Assembly: GCA_018241125.1 (NCBI GenBank)
Contig: JAFEEL010000013.1
Location: forward strand, 62,001 to 126,000
Source: Pseudomonadota bacterium
Lineage (GTDB): Bacteria; Pseudomonadota; Gammaproteobacteria; Xanthomonadales; Xanthomonadaceae
Length of the DNA: 64,000 nt
Reading direction: 5' to 3'
Made by a program: the position numbers and the translations under genes. The number at the start of each line of letters is the position of its first letter. The first letter of the stretch is position 1. This document shows positions 17,407 through 25,830 of the stretch, in pieces. Under the pieces are notes generated by a model, which had not been told where the DNA came from, ran no database searches, and worked only from the letters and a program-made list of their open reading frames with translations.

Positions 17407-19416
17407 CTACTTCCAGACCGCCACCGGCGCGGCCAGCCCCATCGGCTGCCCGGCCTTGCAGGCGTAGGCCTTGGCAAATTCCGGGATGTTCGCCAGTACG
17501 CCGTTGACTCGGTACTTGGCCGGCGCCTGCACGGCGCTGGCGGCCCACGCGGTCAGGCTTGCCGCGGCGCTGCTGCGCGCCCACACCTTGGCGTAGGCAT
17601 CGAAGAAATCGCGCTCGGCCGCGGCGGTCGGCGGCTTGCCTGCCGTGGATGCAGCAAAGGCCGCCCATGCCAGTTCGACGCCGCCGAGGTCAGCGAGGTT
17701 CTCGTCGCGAGTGCGCGCGCCGTCCACGTGGGTCGTGTCGGCGACGACGTAGCCGCTGAACTGCGCCACGATCGGTGCCACGCGCTGCTCCCACGCCGCG
17801 CTGGTGGCTGGCGACCACCAGTCGTGGAGTTGGCCGTCGGCGTCGATGCCGCGGCCCTTGCCGGCCACGACGTATTGCAGTTGGTGGCCGAGCAGCGACC
17901 CGAACGCGCCGTACTGACGGGCTGCGTCCATGCTGGCATCGATTACCGGGGCTTGCAGCGCGGCGGCGGTGACCACGATGCGGTTGTGCAGCAGGTCGTA
18001 GGTGGCCGTGGGAACTTGTGGATGCACCGGCCAGCGACTGCCGTCGTCGGGCTTGCCGATCGAGTCCATCTCGCGTGCGTGTCGCCACGCCGCCAGCGCC
18101 AGCACGTCGGCCGCGTAACCGCCACCGAGCTTCAGGCCGGCCAGCGATGGCGTGGTCGCCGGTTCACCGATTTCGATGCGCAGCTTGCCGAGCTTGCTCT
18201 GCGCGGCGGCGCGGGTGGCCGCGTCCATGAAGCCGTTGTGGTCGATGGCGTCCTTGAGCGCGCCGCGCAGGGCGTCGGCGATGCGAGTGGCCGCGTCGCG
18301 GGTCGCGGGCGTGAGATAGCGCTGTGCGTAGGCGTGGCCGAGCGTGGCACCCAGCGAGCGGTCGGCGGTGTCCTGCACCTGCTGGGCGCGATCGGTCGGC
18401 TGCGCCGCGCCGGCCAGCAGCCGGCCGTACATCTGGAAGTGCGCGTCCTGGAACGGCTTGGACAGGAACGGCGCCATCGCGCTGGCGACGTGGAAGCGCA
18501 AGTACGCCTGCCACTGCTCGACCGGCACGTTGTCGAGCATGCTGTTGGCGGTGCCGAAAAACCCGGTCTGCGCCAGGGAAACGCTGGGTACGGATACGCG
18601 CTGCGCGGCGACGAACTTGTCCAGCGCCAACGCCGGATACGCCTTGCGCAGTTCGGCGACCGGCGTCGGGCGATAGTTCGCATCCGCAGCGCCGGCTTGA
18701 TCCATCGTCACGGACGTTTTCGCCAGTTCCATTTCCATCGACAGCACCCAGCCCGATTGCGTGGAAACCTGATCGGCCGGCGTGCCGGTCAGTTGCAGGA
18801 TGGTCTGGATGTAGGCGCGGTAGCGACCCAGCAAGTCACGGGTTTCGGAATCGCTGCGGGTGTAGTAGGCCGGATCGGGCAGGCCCAGGCCGCCCTGGGT
18901 TGCGTAGGCGATGCGCTGCGCGGGAGTTTTCAGATCCGCGTCGGCGGCGAAGTTGAACAGCACCGGGATGCCGGCCGCGTGCAGATCGGCGATGGCCGCG
19001 GCGACGTCGCGGGGTTTTTTCAGCTTGCCGATGCGTTCGAGCAGCGGCTGCAACGGCGTCGCACCGGCGGCATCGATGGCGGCCGTGTTCATGCCATCGT
19101 TCCACAGCGTGCCGAGCGCGCGGCTGGCGTCATCGGACGGGTTCTTTGCCATGTCCTCCAGCAAGGTGCGCTCCTGCGCGCGGGCGTTGGCGCGCAGGGT
19201 GTCGAGCGCCGACACGCTGCCGCTGGGCGGGGCCGGATTGGCTTTCAGCCAGGCCTCATTGGCGTGATCGTAGAAGTCCGAACACGCTGCCGGCACGCTG
19301 GCCACCGGCGCCGCTTTGGTCTTGTGCGCCTTGACCTTGCGCGCGGCATCGGCGGGGGCGTGGCACGTGAGCAACAACAACGGCACCAGCAGGGCGAGAC
19401 GGCGCGCAGCGATCAT
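17407..19416 (-). CDS. M13-family pseudopeptidase with a degenerate zinc motif
   Basis: A 669-residue exported protein clearly of the M13 family: a signal peptide (MIAARRLALLVPLLLLTCHA), then CSDFYDHANEAWLKANPAPP, GGLGLPDPAYYTRSD, DENLADLGGVELAW, and a C-terminal PMGLAAPVAVWK. The zinc site is destroyed. HExxH is HQLQY at residues 511-515 (GSLLGHQLQYVVAGKG), so the catalytic Glu is Gln and the second zinc His is Tyr. The substrate-binding NAYY motif is also lost (ATYDLLHNRIVVTAA). The reading frame is intact and long, which argues for a retained non-catalytic role such as binding or regulation rather than a decaying gene. A Shine-Dalgarno GGAG precedes the ATG at 19416. It lies 81 bases downstream of the FHA-like gene. 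Confidence 0.9.
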   Translation of the reverse strand: MIAARRLALLVPLLLLTCHAPADAARKVKAHKTKAAPVASVPAACSDFYDHANEAWLKANPAPPSGSVSALDTLRANARAQERTLLEDMAKNPSDDASRALGTLWNDGMNTAAIDAAGATPLQPLLERIGKLKKPRDVAAAIADLHAAGIPVLFNFAADADLKTPAQRIAYATQGGLGLPDPAYYTRSDSETRDLLGRYRAYIQTILQLTGTPADQVSTQSGWVLSMEMELAKTSVTMDQAGAADANYRPTPVAELRKAYPALALDKFVAAQRVSVPSVSLAQTGFFGTANSMLDNVPVEQWQAYLRFHVASAMAPFLSKPFQDAHFQMYGRLLAGAAQPTDRAQQVQDTADRSLGATLGHAYAQRYLTPATRDAATRIADALRGALKDAIDHNGFMDAATRAAAQSKLGKLRIEIGEPATTPSLAGLKLGGGYAADVLALAAWRHAREMDSIGKPDDGSRWPVHPQVPTATYDLLHNRIVVTAAALQAPVIDASMDAARQYGAFGSLLGHQLQYVVAGKGRGIDADGQLHDWWSPATSAAWEQRVAPIVAQFSGYVVADTTHVDGARTRDENLADLGGVELAWAAFAASTAGKPPTAAAERDFFDAYAKVWARSSAAASLTAWAASAVQAPAKYRVNGVLANIPEFAKAYACKAGQPMGLAAPVAVWK

Positions 19417-19497
19417 GAAGGACACTCCGGCAAGACGAAAGCGGCAGTTTAGCAAGCCGCGTGCGCTTGCCGGGATCGCAGTTGATCGCATGCACGG

Positions 19498-20280
19498 TTA
19501 CGCAGTGCGTGCCATGACGGCTGCGATCGCCGCGAGCATGTCCTTGCGCGCCGCGACGGGCTCGTCGTAATCACCATCCCAAGGCCGGGACGACACGAAC
19601 GCCAGTGCGGTGTTGCATACGGCGCTTCGACTGGCCGCATGCGGCCACTTTGCTTCACTGATATCGAGCGCCGTGCCGGAGGCCCATCGCGCATTCCCCT
19701 TGAAAAAACTGAACTCATCCCACGCGGCATCGCGGGTCGCATCGCCGCTCGCGCGCCACTTCGTTGCGACGCTGGCGGTGGCCGCGACGATTTCCGCGAA
19801 CGCCGCTTGCGCGTCAGCCGACGCGTAGTCGGCTACGTCGGTATCGGCGCAGGTTTCTGGATCGCTGTCGCGGAGGATGTGCTCGGCATCTGCGCTCCAG
19901 TTCGGCGGGCGAGCCACCCGGATCGGTTCGCGTCGCGGCTCGCGTGGATCGATGAGCGCATCAGGCAGCGCGGTGATGGTGAGCGCAAAACACACCTCGT
20001 CGATGCCGATGGTGTGCGTTCCCGGGGGGATGGGGCAGTCCTTGAATGGCAGTCCATCGACGGTGCAGCGCGCGAAATTTTTGACATGCCGCAGCCACAC
20101 CACGCCGTCGCGCACCCCGAGTGTCAGTTCGATGCGGCCCATCATCACGAATGATTGGGGTGGCAATGCCACATCGGCGATGGCGTCGCGGCCGATGGTC
20201 ACTTCATCCGCATCGGCAATCGGGCCAGACCACGTCGAACCGTCGGCAATACGCAATTCGAATTCGAATTTGACCGTCAC
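19498..20280 (-). CDS. hypothetical protein with a degenerate FHA-like N-terminal domain
   Basis: A 260-residue soluble protein. The first 105 residues follow the forkhead-associated pattern: EVTIGRDAIADVALPP, then FVMMGRIELTLGVRDGVVWLRHV, FARCTVDGLPF, IPPGTHTIGIDEVCFALTI. The usual phosphothreonine-binding Ser-x-x-His is not visible, so phosphopeptide binding is doubtful. The C-terminal half is alanine-rich and helical (AQAAFAEIVAATASVATKWRAS) with no recognisable domain. It starts seven bases after the end of the methyltransferase gene and is probably co-transcribed with it. Function unknown. Confidence 0.6.
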   Translation of the reverse strand: MTVKFEFELRIADGSTWSGPIADADEVTIGRDAIADVALPPQSFVMMGRIELTLGVRDGVVWLRHVKNFARCTVDGLPFKDCPIPPGTHTIGIDEVCFALTITALPDALIDPREPRREPIRVARPPNWSADAEHILRDSDPETCADTDVADYASADAQAAFAEIVAATASVATKWRASGDATRDAAWDEFSFFKGNARWASGTALDISEAKWPHAASRSAVCNTALAFVSSRPWDGDYDEPVAARKDMLAAIAAVMARTA

Positions 20281-20287
20281 GGCGTCG

Positions 20288-21031
20288 TCAACGCCTCTGC
20301 TTGTCCAACCCCATCGCTTGCCGCAGCTTCGACTTCAACCGCCCGGATGCGCGCCAGCTCGGCGGCACGTAGTCGGCGATGCTGGCGGTGCCGGTCTTGC
20401 GGTGCTCGGGCGGCTGCATCGGGCGCTTCTCGATCACCAGCACGCTGTCGTACCAGTGCAGTGAGTGCACGCTGCGGGTGAACTCGTCCACCTTCAGATC
20501 GGGGGTTTCCGAGTGCCAGGCGTGGATGCGGTCGATGAAATCCTTGGCGTATTCCACGAAGGTGCCGCGCCGCCGGTAGCCGCCGCCCCAGCGCTTCCAG
20601 TAGGCGGTGTGGATGTCTTCGCACAGGTACACGCCGTTGGGCGAGATGCGCCCGAACAACTCCTCGAAGGTGGCGATCTGCTGGCCCATGGTATGGCCGC
20701 CGTCGTCGATCAGGATGTCGATGCGCGGGATCTGCGCGGCCAGCGAGCGCAGAAAGCCGCGGTCCTCCTGATCGCCGATGAAAATGCGGGTGTCGTCGCG
20801 TTCCAGCGACTTGCACAGCGGGTTGATGTCGGCGCCGAACAGCTTGCAGTGCGGCCCGAAATAATCCCGCCACATATCCAGCGAGCCGCCCTGGGACACG
20901 CCGAACTCCAGCACGTGCACGTCGGTTCCGCGAAAGCGCGAAAAGTGCCGGTCATACACTTCGAAATAGTGCATCCACTTGTGCACGAGGCGGCCGGTGT
21001 TGGCCTCGAAATACTTTTGCAGGTCGTTCAT
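20288..21031 (-). CDS. class I SAM-dependent methyltransferase
   Basis: A 247-residue soluble enzyme. Motif I is VHVLEFGVSQGGSLDMWRDYFG, with an acidic residue ending strand 2 in KLFGADINP. The motif IDILIDDGGHTMGQQIATFEELF carries the Asp-Asp-Gly-Gly-His metal-type site seen in sugar O-methyltransferases of the MycE/macrocin class. The start MNDLQKYFEANTGRLVHKWMHYFEVYDRHF also resembles that group, so methylation of a sugar hydroxyl in a polysaccharide or glycolipid is a reasonable guess. No glycosyltransferase lies nearby to support it. It is the first gene of a possible minus-strand operon with the FHA-like and M13 genes. Confidence 0.8.
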   Translation of the reverse strand: MNDLQKYFEANTGRLVHKWMHYFEVYDRHFSRFRGTDVHVLEFGVSQGGSLDMWRDYFGPHCKLFGADINPLCKSLERDDTRIFIGDQEDRGFLRSLAAQIPRIDILIDDGGHTMGQQIATFEELFGRISPNGVYLCEDIHTAYWKRWGGGYRRRGTFVEYAKDFIDRIHAWHSETPDLKVDEFTRSVHSLHWYDSVLVIEKRPMQPPEHRKTGTASIADYVPPSWRASGRLKSKLRQAMGLDKQRR

Positions 21032-21110
21032 GCGTGGGATGTCCGGGGCCGCGCGTGGGCCATGCGCGCATGGTCGGGATGGATGCGATGGCCGTCAAGT
21101 CCGGACTACG

Positions 21111-21134
21111 AAAAGGCCCCGCGAACGGGGCCTT
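21111..21134 (-). terminator. bidirectional hairpin terminator
   Basis: The stem AAAAGGCCCC/GGGGCCTTT with a short GCGAAC loop has A's on one side and T's on the other. On the minus strand it follows the third M13 gene by 30 bases and ends in CCTTTT. Confidence 0.8.
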
Positions 21135-21164
21135 TCGTGGTTGCGGGCAAGGCCGTGCAGCCGG

Positions 21165-23225
21165 TTACCAGATCACCACCTGCTTGTTCGCCGGGCGCAC
21201 CATCGGATCGCCGGCCTTGCACGAAAATGCCTGCGCAAACGCGGGCATGTTCGACGGCGCGCCGTCGGCGCGGAACTGCGCTGGCGCGTGCGGATCGGTG
21301 TTCACGCGCACCGCCAGTTCCTCGGGCTTGAAACTGCGCCGCCAGATGTTGCCGAAGTTCATGAAGAAGCGCTGGGTTTCGGTATAGCCGTCGACCTTGG
21401 TGTCGGGCTTGTAGTGCGGGTCGCTGGCCAACTCGTGCATCAGCGCGTCGTAGGCGATGTTGATGCCGCCCAGGTCGGCGATGTTCTCGCCCAGCGTTAG
21501 TGCGCCCTTGACGTGGACGGGCTTGCCGTCCTTGTCGGTGTAGGCCACGTAGTCGTCGAACTGCTGCACCAGCTTGGATGTGCGTTCCATGAAGCCCTTC
21601 TTGTCGGCATCGGTCCACCAATTGCTCTGGTTGCCCCGGGCGTCGAACTGCGAGCCCTGGTCGTCATAGCCGTGGCTCATTTCGTGCCCGATCACCGCGC
21701 CGATGCCGCCATAGTTGAGCGCCGGATCGGCCTTGGCGTCGAAGAACGGCGGTTGCAGGATCGCCGCCGGGAACACGATCTCGTTGAGCTGCGGGTTGTA
21801 GTAGGCATTCACCGTCTGCGGGGTCATACCCCACTCGGTGCGATCCACCGGGTGGCCGATCTTGCCCAGTTGCCAGCGGGTGTTGAACTCGCCGGCGGCC
21901 AGCACGTTGCCGAGGTAGTCGTCGCGGGTGATCTTCAGGCCCGTCCAGTCGCGCCACTTGCTCGGGTAGCCGATCTTGGGCATGAACGTGGACCACTTCT
22001 CCATCGCCTTCTGCTTGGTTTCCGCGCTCATCCAGTCGAGCTTGGCGATGCGCGCCTTGAGCGACTGCCGCAGGTTGTCGACCAACTGCTCGGCCGCGGC
22101 TTTGGCCTCGGGCGTGAAGTAGTCCTTGACGTACAGCTGGCCCAGCGCTTCGCCGGCGCCCATGTTCACCGTGCCCAGCACGCGCTTCCAGCGCGGTTTC
22201 TGCTCCTGCTGGCCGTGCAGGGTCTTGTTGTAGAAGTCGAAGTGTTCGGTCGCCAGCGCGTCGTCGAGGAACGGGGCGGCGCTGTCGATCGCCTGATAGC
22301 GCAGGTAGGCCTGCCACTGGTCGATCGGGGCGGTCGCCAACAGCTTGTCAAACTCGGCAAAGAACTTCGGCTCGGCCGAGGAGAAATGGGTGATGCCCGG
22401 CACGCCGATGCCGTCGAAGAACTTCTGCCACGAAAAATGTGGAGTGACCGCATCGGCCTGCGCGATCGTCACCAGCTTGTACTGGTTGGCGGTGTCGCGG
22501 GCTTCGATCGGCGACAGCGAGGCGCGCGCCAGATCGGTCTCCATCGCCATCACCCACGCGGCCTGCTGCTTGGCTTGCGCGGCCGGCACGCCGCCCAGCT
22601 CCAGGGTCTTTCCGATGTGCGCCACGTAGGCATCACGGATCGGCTTGTATTGATCTTCGAGGTAATACGCGCGCTCGGGCAGGTTGTAGCCGCCCTCGGC
22701 GGCGTAACCGATCACCATCGAGGAGTCCTTGAAATCGGCCGCGCCGCCGAAGCCGAACACGCCCACCATCCCCTTGGCATAGTTGGCATCGATGTAGGCG
22801 GCGATGTCCGCCGGCGTCTTGAGTGCGTCGATCCTGGCCAGATAGGGCTTGAGCTTGACCGCCGCTGGCGTGGCGTTGATGGCCTTGGTGTCCATGCCGC
22901 TGGCGTAGAAATCGCCGACGATCTGCTCGACCGAGCCGGGCTTGTAGTGGCCGGTCAGCCCTTCGACGATACGATGCTGGGCGTTGTCCGAGCGCTGGCC
23001 GAGCATCTCGAAGCTGCCCCAGGAGGTGCGGTCGGCCGGGATCTGGGTGCGGGCGAGCCAGTTGTGGTTGACGAAGCCGTTGAGGTCGGTGCACGGGCTG
23101 ATCGCGTGGTCGAGGTCGGCCACGTTCAGGCGGCTGACTTCGCCCAGGTCGGGGGTGGCCGCACCGGCGGTGGAAGCGGCCAGCGCGCAGACGATGGCGA
23201 CGGCGAGGGGACGGATCGAGCGCAT
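21165..23225 (-). CDS. M13-family zinc metallopeptidase, intact active site
   Basis: A 686-residue exported neprilysin-like peptidase. A signal peptide (MRSIRPLAVAIVCALAASTAGA) precedes ISPCTDLNGFVNHNWLARTQIP. The catalytic part contains NAYYNPQLNEIVFPAAILQPPFF, HEMSH at residues 514-518 (GAVIGHEMSHGYDDQGSQFD), GENIADLGGINIAYD, and the C-terminal CKAGDPMVRPANKQVVIW with the terminal tryptophan. It is closer in length and motif spacing to the HQLQY paralogue than to the one at 12532, suggesting local duplication, although the order of events cannot be read here. A strong terminator follows. It is divergent from the beta-CASP gene. Confidence 0.95.
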   Translation of the reverse strand: MRSIRPLAVAIVCALAASTAGAATPDLGEVSRLNVADLDHAISPCTDLNGFVNHNWLARTQIPADRTSWGSFEMLGQRSDNAQHRIVEGLTGHYKPGSVEQIVGDFYASGMDTKAINATPAAVKLKPYLARIDALKTPADIAAYIDANYAKGMVGVFGFGGAADFKDSSMVIGYAAEGGYNLPERAYYLEDQYKPIRDAYVAHIGKTLELGGVPAAQAKQQAAWVMAMETDLARASLSPIEARDTANQYKLVTIAQADAVTPHFSWQKFFDGIGVPGITHFSSAEPKFFAEFDKLLATAPIDQWQAYLRYQAIDSAAPFLDDALATEHFDFYNKTLHGQQEQKPRWKRVLGTVNMGAGEALGQLYVKDYFTPEAKAAAEQLVDNLRQSLKARIAKLDWMSAETKQKAMEKWSTFMPKIGYPSKWRDWTGLKITRDDYLGNVLAAGEFNTRWQLGKIGHPVDRTEWGMTPQTVNAYYNPQLNEIVFPAAILQPPFFDAKADPALNYGGIGAVIGHEMSHGYDDQGSQFDARGNQSNWWTDADKKGFMERTSKLVQQFDDYVAYTDKDGKPVHVKGALTLGENIADLGGINIAYDALMHELASDPHYKPDTKVDGYTETQRFFMNFGNIWRRSFKPEELAVRVNTDPHAPAQFRADGAPSNMPAFAQAFSCKAGDPMVRPANKQVVIW

Positions 23226-23413
23226 GGAATTCTCCTGACGTGAAGTAGGTGCGCGGGGGCGGTGCCGATGGGCAAGGCATTGCGCGCGCGTGATTGCGGA
23301 TTTTACCGGCCCACACCGACGCGCCGACCGTGTCGAAGGTCATGTTCGGCTGCCAGCAAGCCACGCCACGGACTCGCGTGCTACCGTCGGGCTTTCATCG
23401 ACGGAGCAATGTC

Positions 23414-24781
23414 ATGCGCATCACCTTCATCGGCGCCGCCGGCGGCGTGGTCACCGGCTCGTGTCACCTGCTCGAAGCGGCCGGCAAGCGCATCCTGCTG
23501 GATTGCGGCATGGTGCAGGGCGGCAAGGACTCCGACGAAATCAACGCCAAGCCGTTTGCCTTCGACGTGGCCAGCATCGACGCGCTGGTGCTCAGCCACG
23601 CCCACATCGACCACATCGGTCGCGTGCCGCTGTTGGTCAAACGCGGCTACAAAGGCCCGATCTTCGCGCAGGCGGCGACCTGTGACCTGTTGCCGATCAT
23701 GTTGATCGACTCGGCGCGCCTGGCCGAGTTCAGCGCCCAGCGCGCGCAGCGCGACGGCGACGAGGATGCGCAGGCGTTGTACGACGAGGCCGATGTCGGC
23801 GCGGTGCAGAAGCTGCTGCATCCGCTGCGCTATGAAGCCGCGACCGAAATCCTGCCCGGCGTGACCGTCACCTTGCACGAGGCCGGGCACATCCTGGGCT
23901 CGTCTATGATCGAGCTGCGTGCCGACGGCAAGACCCTGCTGTTCACCGGCGACGTGGGCATGAAGAACACGCCGATCCTGCGCGACCCCGCCGATCCGCC
24001 GCGCGCCGACTTGATCCTGATGGAATCCACCTACGGCGATCGCAACCACAAGGATCGCGCCGCGACCGTGGCCGAACTGGGCGAGATTTTCGCCCTGGCC
24101 GCCAAGGATGGCGGCAACGTCGTCATCCCGGCATTCGCGGTAGGCCGCAGCCAGGAGCTGCTGTACTGGTTTGCCCAGCACTACGACGATTGGAGCCTGT
24201 CGCGCTGGAAGATCTTCCTCGACAGCCCGATGGCGGCCAAGGTGATGGCGGTGTACGACCGCCACGAGGAGCTGTTCGACGCCGACGCGGCCAAGGTCTG
24301 GGCGGGGCGCATCAAGCCGTTCCAGCTGCCGAACCTGAGCGTGACCGCCGACGCCAACGACAGCAAGGCGATCAACAAGCTGCGTGGCGGCGCGATCATC
24401 ATCGCCGGCTCTGGCATGGCCAATGGCGGGCGTGTGCGCCATCACCTGTCCTACAACCTCGGCAACCCCAAGGCACACGTGATCTTCGTCGGCTACCAGG
24501 CCGATGGCACCCTGGGCCGGCTATTGGTGAACGGCCTCAAGCGCGTGCGCATGTTCGGCGAGGAAATCGCGGTGAAGGCCCAGATCCACACGGTCGGCGG
24601 CCTGTCCGCGCACGCCGACCAGCAAGCCCTGCTCGACTGGTACGCCGCCAGCCCCAACCACCCCCCGGTGGCGCTGGTGCACGGCGAGAACCCGGCACGG
24701 GAAACACTCGACGGCAAGCTCGAAAAGCAATTCGGAATCCAGGTCACGCTGTCGCAGCCGGGCCTGACGCTGGATGTCTGA
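23414..24781 (+). CDS. metallo-beta-lactamase/beta-CASP RNase-like protein
   Basis: A 455-residue cytoplasmic protein of the CPSF73/Ysh1-like group. The metallo-beta-lactamase zinc motif is LVLSHAHIDHIGRVP, with further ligands in HEAGHILGSS and LLFTGDVG. The beta-CASP insert (about residues 210-370) includes LMESTYGDR and FAVGRSQELLYW. The C-terminal part has AGSGMANGGRVRHHL and the RNA-specificity region HTVGGLSAHADQQALLDWY, with VALVHGE near the end. This organisation fits an endo- or exoribonuclease. GGAG lies eight bases before the ATG. The stop codon TGA shares its last base with heptamer array F. Confidence 0.92.
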   Translation: MRITFIGAAGGVVTGSCHLLEAAGKRILLDCGMVQGGKDSDEINAKPFAFDVASIDALVLSHAHIDHIGRVPLLVKRGYKGPIFAQAATCDLLPIMLIDSARLAEFSAQRAQRDGDEDAQALYDEADVGAVQKLLHPLRYEAATEILPGVTVTLHEAGHILGSSMIELRADGKTLLFTGDVGMKNTPILRDPADPPRADLILMESTYGDRNHKDRAATVAELGEIFALAAKDGGNVVIPAFAVGRSQELLYWFAQHYDDWSLSRWKIFLDSPMAAKVMAVYDRHEELFDADAAKVWAGRIKPFQLPNLSVTADANDSKAINKLRGGAIIIAGSGMANGGRVRHHLSYNLGNPKAHVIFVGYQADGTLGRLLVNGLKRVRMFGEEIAVKAQIHTVGGLSAHADQQALLDWYAASPNHPPVALVHGENPARETLDGKLEKQFGIQVTLSQPGLTLDV

Positions 24782-24850
24782 GGACAGAGGACAGAGGACA
24801 GAGGACAGAGGACAGAGGACAGAGGACAGAGGACAGAGGACAGAGGACAG
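24781..24850. repeat. heptamer tandem array F (AGGACAG, 10 perfect units)
   Basis: Ten identical AGGACAG units with no variation start on the last base of the preceding stop codon. The perfect homogeneity suggests a recent expansion and likely length differences between strains. A reverse-complement cousin is array K at 46101. Confidence 0.97.
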
Positions 24851-24881
24851 AAAACAGCCGCCGCCGTCCGCGGTTTGCATT

Positions 24882-24915
24882 TTGCATGGCGTTGTCATAC
24901 GCTTATGACAACGCC
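24882..24915 (+). promoter_or_regulatory. vapBC promoter overlapping a perfect 12-bp palindromic operator
   Basis: TTGCAT (24882-24887) and TATGAC (24904-24909) with a 16-base spacer form a plausible sigma-70 promoter. The perfect inverted repeat GGCGTTGTCATA-CGCT-TATGACAACGCC (24888-24915) covers the spacer and -10 box. Such a palindrome fits a ribbon-helix-helix antitoxin operator, which would give autorepression of the vapBC pair. Confidence 0.7.
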
Positions 24916-24930
24916 ATGCAGGGCAAGGAC

Positions 24931-25287
24931 ATGAGCACCGCAGCCATTCGCATCAACGCGCGCTTGACCGGCGACGACGCGCGGCGCTTCATCGAGTTGA
25001 CCGAAGGCAAAGACGCGCTCGCGGCGTCCGACCTGTTGCGCGAGGCGCTGCGCGAATACCACGCGCGACATGCGCCGGCACGGCCGGATGCATTCAAGCT
25101 GATGCAGGCATCGGGCTTCATCGGTGGCTTCGATGCGGCGGCCGATTTGTCGAGCCGTTACAAGGAATATTTGACCGGCTCGCTCGACGAAAAACATCCG
25201 CAGGCGGTCAATGAACCGGCACCGCCGCGACACGTCGCGAAGAAAGCCGCCGCATCGCAAAAACGCGGCAAGGCCGTACGCAAGTGA
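24931..25287 (+). CDS. vapB: ribbon-helix-helix antitoxin of a VapBC-type module
   Basis: A 118-residue protein beginning MSTAAIRINARLTGDDARRFIELTEG, a ribbon-helix-helix pattern (STAAIRINARL as the strand, then two helices through SDLLREALREYHARHA). The middle part (FKLMQASGFIGGFDAAADLSSRYKEYL) would wrap the toxin, and the C-terminus is a basic lysine- and arginine-rich tail. An in-frame ATG at 24916 would add five residues but lies at the edge of the operator palindrome; 24931 has AGGG at a better distance. Its stop overlaps the toxin start as GTGA. Confidence 0.8.
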   Translation: MSTAAIRINARLTGDDARRFIELTEGKDALAASDLLREALREYHARHAPARPDAFKLMQASGFIGGFDAAADLSSRYKEYLTGSLDEKHPQAVNEPAPPRHVAKKAAASQKRGKAVRK

Positions 25288-25706
25288 TCCTCGCGGACTC
25301 CGGCTTCTGGATCGCACTCGGTAACCGCGGCGACCGTCATCACCAGCGCGCCCTGCACGCGGCGCGCAAATATTCGCCTGAAGGATTCGTGACCACCTGG
25401 CCGGTGCTCACCGAGGTCGTGCATCTGCTCGCCCATCGCGTGCACGTGGCGCAGGCGGTCACATTCATCGGCGACATCGAGCACGGCGCGGCGCGGATCG
25501 CCGAGTTCGCCGCCGACGCGCTGCCCCGCGTCGCGGCCCTGATGCGACGCTACGCGAACCTGCCGATGGACTTGGCCGATGCGTCGCTGGTCGTGCTTGC
25601 AGAGGAACTCGACGAAGGTCGCATTCTTTCCACCGATGCACGCGACTTCGACGGTTATCGCTGGAAAAACCGCAAGCCGTTCGTCAATCTGCTGTTGGCG
25701 GATTGA
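25284..25706 (+). CDS. vapC: PIN-domain toxin, VapC type
   Basis: A 140-residue PIN-domain ribonuclease. Its acidic metal-binding residues are seen in ILADSGFWIALGNRGD (first Asp), TTWPVLTEVVHLL (Glu), MDLADASLVVLAEEL (Asp) and ILSTDARDFDGYRW (last Asp). It starts with GTG, overlapping the antitoxin stop by four bases. Relatives cleave tRNA or rRNA when freed from the antitoxin. Codon composition does not differ noticeably from its neighbours. Confidence 0.88.
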   Translation: MILADSGFWIALGNRGDRHHQRALHAARKYSPEGFVTTWPVLTEVVHLLAHRVHVAQAVTFIGDIEHGAARIAEFAADALPRVAALMRRYANLPMDLADASLVVLAEELDEGRILSTDARDFDGYRWKNRKPFVNLLLAD

Positions 25707-25830
25707 GTCTCCGCACGGTGGCTTCGGCTTCTGACCGCACCGGCCGCAAGCGACGAGTGGACGCGACACGTGCACCGGTCCGCCCGCCGCCCGCGTCGGC
25801 TTGCATTGCCGCTCGATCAAGGAGGAACTC

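Noticed and set aside
19416-19491. Upstream start for the pseudopeptidase at 19491
   Set aside because: The extra residues (MRSTAIPASARGLLNCRFRL) precede rather than form the signal peptide, and the ATG at 19416 has a Shine-Dalgarno site.
25707-25830. preQ1 riboswitch upstream of the YhhQ transporter
   Set aside because: The 124-base gap has no recognisable H-type pseudoknot with an A-rich tail; nothing beyond a good Shine-Dalgarno site could be supported.
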